Source of the DNA: Chlamydiota bacterium
GTDB taxonomy: Bacteria; Chlamydiota; Chlamydiia; Chlamydiales; Rhabdochlamydiaceae
Assembly: GCA_011065225.1 (NCBI GenBank)
Contig: JAAKFC010000067.1
Span: 1-7,818, forward strand
Length of the DNA stretch: 7,818 nucleotides
Reading direction: 5' to 3'
Each line of letters starts with the position of its first letter. The first letter of the stretch is position 1. The position numbers and the translations under genes are program-made. The notes beneath the pieces are model-generated. The model did no database searches, was not told the origin of the DNA, and saw only the letters and a list, made by a program, of their open reading frames with translations. Shown here piece after piece: positions 4,776-7,818 of the stretch.

Positions 4776-6806
4776 ATGTCTGTCTCTCTATCAAACAGAG
4801 TAATGGAGCAACCTCTTGAAGTTGTTGATCAAAATCAAGAGGTTGCTGAACATTGTCTTCGTAAATGGACTGTTGATCATAAAGAAATATCCATTTTCAA
4901 AAAGGGTAATGAATATACACTAGTTATATATAATGGAACTCAAGAAGAAAGATGCTCTTTAGGACTGAATGAGGAGGAAATTTCTGCCCTCTTAAAAACT
5001 CAACCAGTCTTATTGGAAAATGGTGAGTTTTATCTTAATTTAGAAGATCAGCCTGAGGAATTCCGGATATCCCCAAATAATTTGGTGCGATTTTTCAAAA
5101 ACCCGCATCCGATTTGGCAACTTTTTAATGAATCAACCCAAAGAGCAACGCAGTTTCCTGTTCTTAATAGAGAAATCACTCTTATTGATCCATTCTCCCA
5201 TATACCACCTGAATTATTTAAATCCGTCAAAGAAATTAGTAGAATAGACAAAAAAACCATTATAGATGCAAATAACTGGGCTGTAAGTTTAATTTCCGCA
5301 CGCGGTCCCCTTGGGCATGCCATGCTAGCCATTGAAGGTATTAGAGGAACAAGCTATCCCATTCCATTCCTCGAATATATACATTTGACAAATTCTGGAC
5401 AAACAGAAGTAAAACGAGAAGTTTTCAATATACACCGGGAAAATGAGGTGTTATTTTCGGGTAAAACCGAAACTTGGTTAAGATCTAAAGAAAAAGTTCA
5501 GAAGATTTTTGATCTAGTAGATTGGCAAATTAAAAAACAAAAGAATGGAAAACCAATCATTTTTTTTCATTTACTAGGAGGCGATTCAAAACTTGCAAAA
5601 TATGTTAAAGCAAGAGAATTCAATAATTGGAAAGAATGTTGTGACTACTTTGAAGAAGCCCCCGAATTAGAAGATAAAATGAAACTTCATTGTAACACGA
5701 TTCTATCGCAACTAAAGAAAAATACTGGAAAAATTTATCTAACTCCAAGCAAATCTATTATTCTCGAATATTCTAAAAAGAAAGATGGCTTTTATTCTGA
5801 TTTAAATGACATTGGAAAAACAAAAATGTTTGTTAATCCAGATAATTGCATAACTTATTCAAGGACATTATTAGGGTTAACAGGTGTGTACTTAAATACC
5901 CATGATTTAGAGCGAAAAGGATACGAACACCAACTTACAACTCCAGCGCAATATATTAGGTTTAATGATTTTTCAAAAGCTCCTGATGGGCAGGAACGAG
6001 TAAGAGTACTATTTTCTACTAAAGAAGGCTATTGGTTTCAAGTGGATCTGACTGAAGAAATCCAAAAAAAAGTGGGAAACCATTCTTGGAAATTAACACA
6101 AGATTCCCTCAAATCAATCGAAGAACAATGGAAAGCCATAGAAGAAAAAGGAGAATCTGCGGTTCAAAAAATAGAAGATGTGACGGATGGGAATAAAAAG
6201 ATAGAGATATCTGTTGAAGTAGATAATGAAACTCGCACTTTCGATTTATCTCGTGAATGTAAAGTTGGATTTGGGAATCTTAAAGAAAACAAAAAAATGG
6301 AAACATTATATCAAGGTGATATCTATGAAAGATCAGTTGCTATGATGGGATTCAGAGATATTGTACGATGGAAGCAAAAATACAAATTTGACTTTGTCGT
6401 AATAGGGGCTGAGCTAGTACTTGTTGCAAATTCTATTTTTGGAATATTGGAAACATTCTCTAGAGGAAGTGCTGCTGCAGTTATTGGCAACCCCCTTTCT
6501 AAATTAATTGCAAAATCGGTGACAAAAAATGATGAAGAAGCTCGTAAATCTTATAAAGAGCTCCGCAAAAAACTCTATTTAGATACTAAAATTTGTTTGG
6601 AAGCTACAGTTCAAAGTTATTTGAGCAATGCAATTACTAATCCTGTTGAATGGATCATTTATGGAAATCATGATTATTCTCAATACTGGGGTAAAATTTC
6701 AGGAATAAAGTTAGAAGACTCGGAGCTTTTTGCAAAACTAGCTGAACAACAACCTTCCCTGAAAATAGAAGAATCTTCCTCTAATGGAAAAGAAGAGAGT
6801 CAGTAA
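4776..6806 (+). CDS. Large putative effector: possible permuted papain-like cysteine peptidase domain plus C-terminal module shared with the U-box protein
   Basis: The protein is 676 aa; ATG 4776 follows AGGA at 4763-4766. The N-terminal 1-150 is unassigned. Residues 165-375 carry a His motif GPLGHAMLAIEGI (H181), a WLRSKEKVQKIFDLV helix (234-248) and then NPDNCITYSRTLLGLTG (N357-C358). His before Cys, with the Cys in an 'NC' at the start of a helix, is the order of circularly permuted NlpC/P60- and PPPDE-like thiol peptidases, some of which are deubiquitinating or desumoylating. This is a motif-level inference. Residues 435-510 are charged, probably linker or coiled coil. Residues 512-625 match the N-terminal module of the U-box protein: D515-I516-Y517, S520-V521, G525, I529, W532, I554-F555-G556, E559-T560, R563-G564, G571-N572, L574-S575 and L608..VQ. 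The tail is Ser/Glu-rich. No signal peptide is visible. It lies in an operon with the 154-aa gene. Catalysis, substrate and secretion are unproven. Confidence 0.75.
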   Translation: MSVSLSNRVMEQPLEVVDQNQEVAEHCLRKWTVDHKEISIFKKGNEYTLVIYNGTQEERCSLGLNEEEISALLKTQPVLLENGEFYLNLEDQPEEFRISPNNLVRFFKNPHPIWQLFNESTQRATQFPVLNREITLIDPFSHIPPELFKSVKEISRIDKKTIIDANNWAVSLISARGPLGHAMLAIEGIRGTSYPIPFLEYIHLTNSGQTEVKREVFNIHRENEVLFSGKTETWLRSKEKVQKIFDLVDWQIKKQKNGKPIIFFHLLGGDSKLAKYVKAREFNNWKECCDYFEEAPELEDKMKLHCNTILSQLKKNTGKIYLTPSKSIILEYSKKKDGFYSDLNDIGKTKMFVNPDNCITYSRTLLGLTGVYLNTHDLERKGYEHQLTTPAQYIRFNDFSKAPDGQERVRVLFSTKEGYWFQVDLTEEIQKKVGNHSWKLTQDSLKSIEEQWKAIEEKGESAVQKIEDVTDGNKKIEISVEVDNETRTFDLSRECKVGFGNLKENKKMETLYQGDIYERSVAMMGFRDIVRWKQKYKFDFVVIGAELVLVANSIFGILETFSRGSAAAVIGNPLSKLIAKSVTKNDEEARKSYKELRKKLYLDTKICLEATVQSYLSNAITNPVEWIIYGNHDYSQYWGKISGIKLEDSELFAKLAEQQPSLKIEESSSNGKEESQ

Positions 6807-6847
6807 CCACTCAACCCGCTCTCTTACTTTTTCAGAAAAGCTGAGAG
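6787..6847 (+). terminator. Overlapping alternative hairpins at the end of the 676-aa gene (possible terminator)
   Basis: AAGAGAG (6793-6799) pairs with CTCTCTT (6819-6825), and the stem extends through GAAAAG (6787-6792) with CTTTTT (6827-6832) past one bulged A. It therefore ends in a run of T and spans the stop codon. A competing hairpin uses CTCTC (6819-6823) with GAGAG (6843-6847) and CTTTT with AAAAG inside, loop TCAG. The two cannot form together. Neither is GC-rich, so terminator strength is doubtful. Confidence 0.3.
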
Positions 6848-6860
6848 AAAAATAGACAAG

Positions 6861-6889
6861 TTGAATTAATAAATGCTGTTATTTAAAAT
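6861..6889 (+). promoter_or_regulatory. Candidate sigma70-type promoter for the F-box gene
   Basis: TTGAAT (6861-6866) and TAAAAT (6884-6889) are separated by exactly 17 bases; the -10 has one mismatch and the -35 two. The predicted start near 6896 lies just before the AGGAGG ribosome-binding site at 6899-6904, giving a short leader. The F-box gene therefore looks independently transcribed rather than part of the upstream operon. Confidence 0.45.
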
Positions 6890-6913
6890 TCATCAAGCAG
6901 GAGGTTCTAAAAA

Positions 6914-7387
6914 GTGTGTGTCAACTCAACTGCTCTTCTTTTCTCTATTCCTGAACTAAGAAGAGAAGTTCTTCAATACTTACCTCTAAATGATTTAAGT
7001 AACTGCGAAAGGGTTTGCAAAGTTTGGAAAATCTACTCTCGTGATAACTTTTTATGGGCTGGTATTGCAACGAGAATAGGGTGTCCTTTTAATTCAGAAG
7101 ATAACACTACCCTTGAAAACGGAGCCCTACGCTCAAAAGTTAAAGCCTTTATTTTAGATCTCAAATATAAATTTATTCTCATCGCTTATGACGATGAAGT
7201 CTGTCAAAACATCATAGATGATTCCAATCCCCCTTTAGAAAATCAGATTATCTATTTGAAAAATTATTATGATAAATATTTCGATCCCACACTTGCTGTT
7301 TATATAAGCCAAACAATAGAAGAAACACAAGCACGAACCAAAGAAAAACGAGAAGAGGCCAAAGAATCAGTACTTGCATTTTACTAG
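6914..7387 (+). CDS. Short F-box protein, putative host-SCF-recruiting effector
   Basis: The protein is 157 aa. Residues 11-48 match the F-box consensus: S-I-P-E-L (11-15), V-L (19-20), YLPLNDL (22-28), CERVCKVW (31-38) and NFLW (45-48). F-box domains bind SKP1 and connect a substrate receptor to a CUL1 ubiquitin ligase; bacteria have no SCF complex, so action inside a eukaryotic host is implied. The rest (50-157) lacks leucine-rich repeats or WD repeats. It has a helix around 75-92 (LRSKVKAFILDLKYKFILIA) and a highly charged C-terminal helix (about 134-151). It is short compared with LRR-bearing F-box proteins, so it may be a minimal or truncated member. The start codon is GTG at 6914, with a near-perfect AGGAGG nine bases upstream; there is no in-frame ATG that would retain the F-box. 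The element-rich region begins just downstream of its stop. Confidence 0.8.
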   Translation: MCVNSTALLFSIPELRREVLQYLPLNDLSNCERVCKVWKIYSRDNFLWAGIATRIGCPFNSEDNTTLENGALRSKVKAFILDLKYKFILIAYDDEVCQNIIDDSNPPLENQIIYLKNYYDKYFDPTLAVYISQTIEETQARTKEKREEAKESVLAFY

Positions 7388-7458
7388 GTAAATTATCCCT
7401 TCTTCTATTTGTCTCTACTGAATTGGACAGAGGTTAATTTTCTGATGGCTTTCGATTA

Positions 7459-7622
7459 GAGGGTGTATGTGAATTGCTTTCGCTGCCAAAAGCCAAGTTT
7501 TTTTCCTAGAAGACGTTCTGGAGGACGGAGCAAACTCAAATTGAGTTTGTGGAGTTCGAAGAACGTCTTATAGGGGAAAAGAGGGCTTTTGTTGGCAGCG
7601 GAATGAATTCGCATACACCCTC
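7459..7622. mobile_element. 164-bp hairpin-shaped MITE-like element with TTA flanks
   Basis: The whole segment is one imperfect palindrome. Outer arms GAGGGTGTATG (7459-7469) and CATACACCCTC (7612-7622) are perfect inverted repeats. Next come CGCTGCC (7481-7487) with GGCAGCG (7594-7600), then AAAAGCC with GGCTTTT. Inside are AAGACGTTC (7510-7518) with GAACGTCTT (7561-7569). The centre is CAAACTCAA-A-TTGAGTTTG (7531-7549). TTA directly precedes the left end (7456-7458) and directly follows the right end (7623-7625), as expected for a 3-bp target-site duplication; a TA duplication is an alternative reading. No coding capacity is seen, so it would depend on a transposase elsewhere. It could also act as a strong bidirectional terminator for the F-box gene. 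Confidence 0.7.
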
Positions 7623-7651
7623 TTAGGAAGAAAAAACTCATATGGCTAAAG

Positions 7652-7668
7652 ATAAAAAATCTCTCTAT
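7652..7668 (+). repeat. 17-bp exact repeat, copy 2 (partner 220-236)
   Basis: ATAAAAAATCTCTCTAT lies between the two palindromic elements. Here it falls inside a nine-codon frame opening MAKDKKSLY from ATG 7642, which ends at once in TAA. No good ribosome-binding site precedes it, so I do not call a gene. Confidence 0.4.
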
Positions 7669-7704
7669 TAATTATTTCTGTAACTTTATAGTATGGGGCA
7701 AAAG

Positions 7705-7809
7705 CCTTGTCATCACTTATATCTTTGCTTGGCAGGGAAAAGCGAGGCAAAAAGATGTGCAGATTGAAGCCGTAGCTCCCTGAAAGGAAAGATATAAGTG
7801 ATGGCAAGG
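7705..7809. mobile_element. 105-bp palindromic MITE-like element with CAAAAG flanks
   Basis: The 22-bp left end (7705-7726, beginning CCTTGTCATCACTTATA) is the inverse complement of the 22-bp right end (7788-7809, ending TAAGTGATGGCAAGG) except at one position (T7710 opposite G7804). Pairing continues inward with gaps through CAGGGA (7733-7738) and TCCCTG (7777-7782), leaving a central loop of roughly 35 bases. CAAAAG occurs immediately outside both ends (7699-7704 and 7810-7815), consistent with a 6-bp target-site duplication; because the neighbouring bases are GG on both sides, up to 8 bp could be claimed. No coding capacity. It is unrelated in sequence to the element at 7459-7622. Confidence 0.65.
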
Positions 7810-7818
7810 CAAAAGGTC

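Noticed and set aside
5048..5332. 94-aa minus-strand frame inside the 676-aa gene
   Set aside because: Antisense shadow with no ribosome-binding site; the plus frame here carries the His motif and is part of a continuous 676-codon frame.
7456..7641. 61-aa minus-strand frame across the palindromic element
   Set aside because: It runs through the arms of the hairpin element, so the translation reflects the palindrome rather than a gene; no ribosome-binding site in position.

Overview
The window most likely comes from an amoeba-associated member of the Chlamydiae (Parachlamydiaceae type: Protochlamydia, Neochlamydia, Parachlamydia). This is inferred from content, not from a marker gene. The DNA is AT-rich. 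It encodes two small proteins with the paired hydrophobic segments typical of inclusion-membrane (Inc) proteins, a divergent ankyrin-like protein, and two eukaryote-type ubiquitin-system domains (a U-box and an F-box). It also carries fragments of broken genes and palindromic mobile-element-like sequences. No rRNA, tRNA, CRISPR array or housekeeping gene is visible.

Layout. 1-223 (+): C-terminal end of an unrecognised, relatively GC-rich gene. 394-723 (-): Inc-like protein of 109 aa. 724-1136: debris with a 20-codon transposase-like relic, a second truncated copy of the gene at 1-223, small hairpins and a strong extended -10 promoter. 1137-2153 (+): 338-aa protein with degenerate ankyrin-like repeats, apparently translated from a leaderless mRNA. 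2332-2691 (+): second Inc-like protein. 2730-4049 (-): 439-aa protein with a C-terminal U-box. Divergent from it, an apparent two-gene operon: 4300-4764 (+, 154 aa, unknown) and 4776-6806 (+, 676 aa). 6914-7387 (+): 157-aa F-box protein with its own promoter. 7388-7818: no gene, but two complete hairpin-shaped elements (7459-7622 and 7705-7809), each flanked by a short direct repeat that looks like a target-site duplication.

How the genes may work together. The centre of the window looks like an effector island aimed at host ubiquitin. The best new observation is that the N-terminal ~125 residues of the U-box protein and residues ~512-625 of the divergently transcribed 676-aa protein are homologous. 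They share the ordered pattern DIY / SV..G....I..W / IFG..ET..RG......GN.LS / L..VQ. The 676-aa protein also has a His motif (H181) and an Asn-Cys motif (C358), spaced and ordered as in circularly permuted papain-like cysteine peptidases. One reading is a ubiquitin ligase and a cysteine peptidase (possibly a deubiquitinase) carrying the same localisation or membrane module. The module homology is read directly from the sequence; the enzyme pairing is inference.

All functional calls come from reading sequence alone, without database searches.
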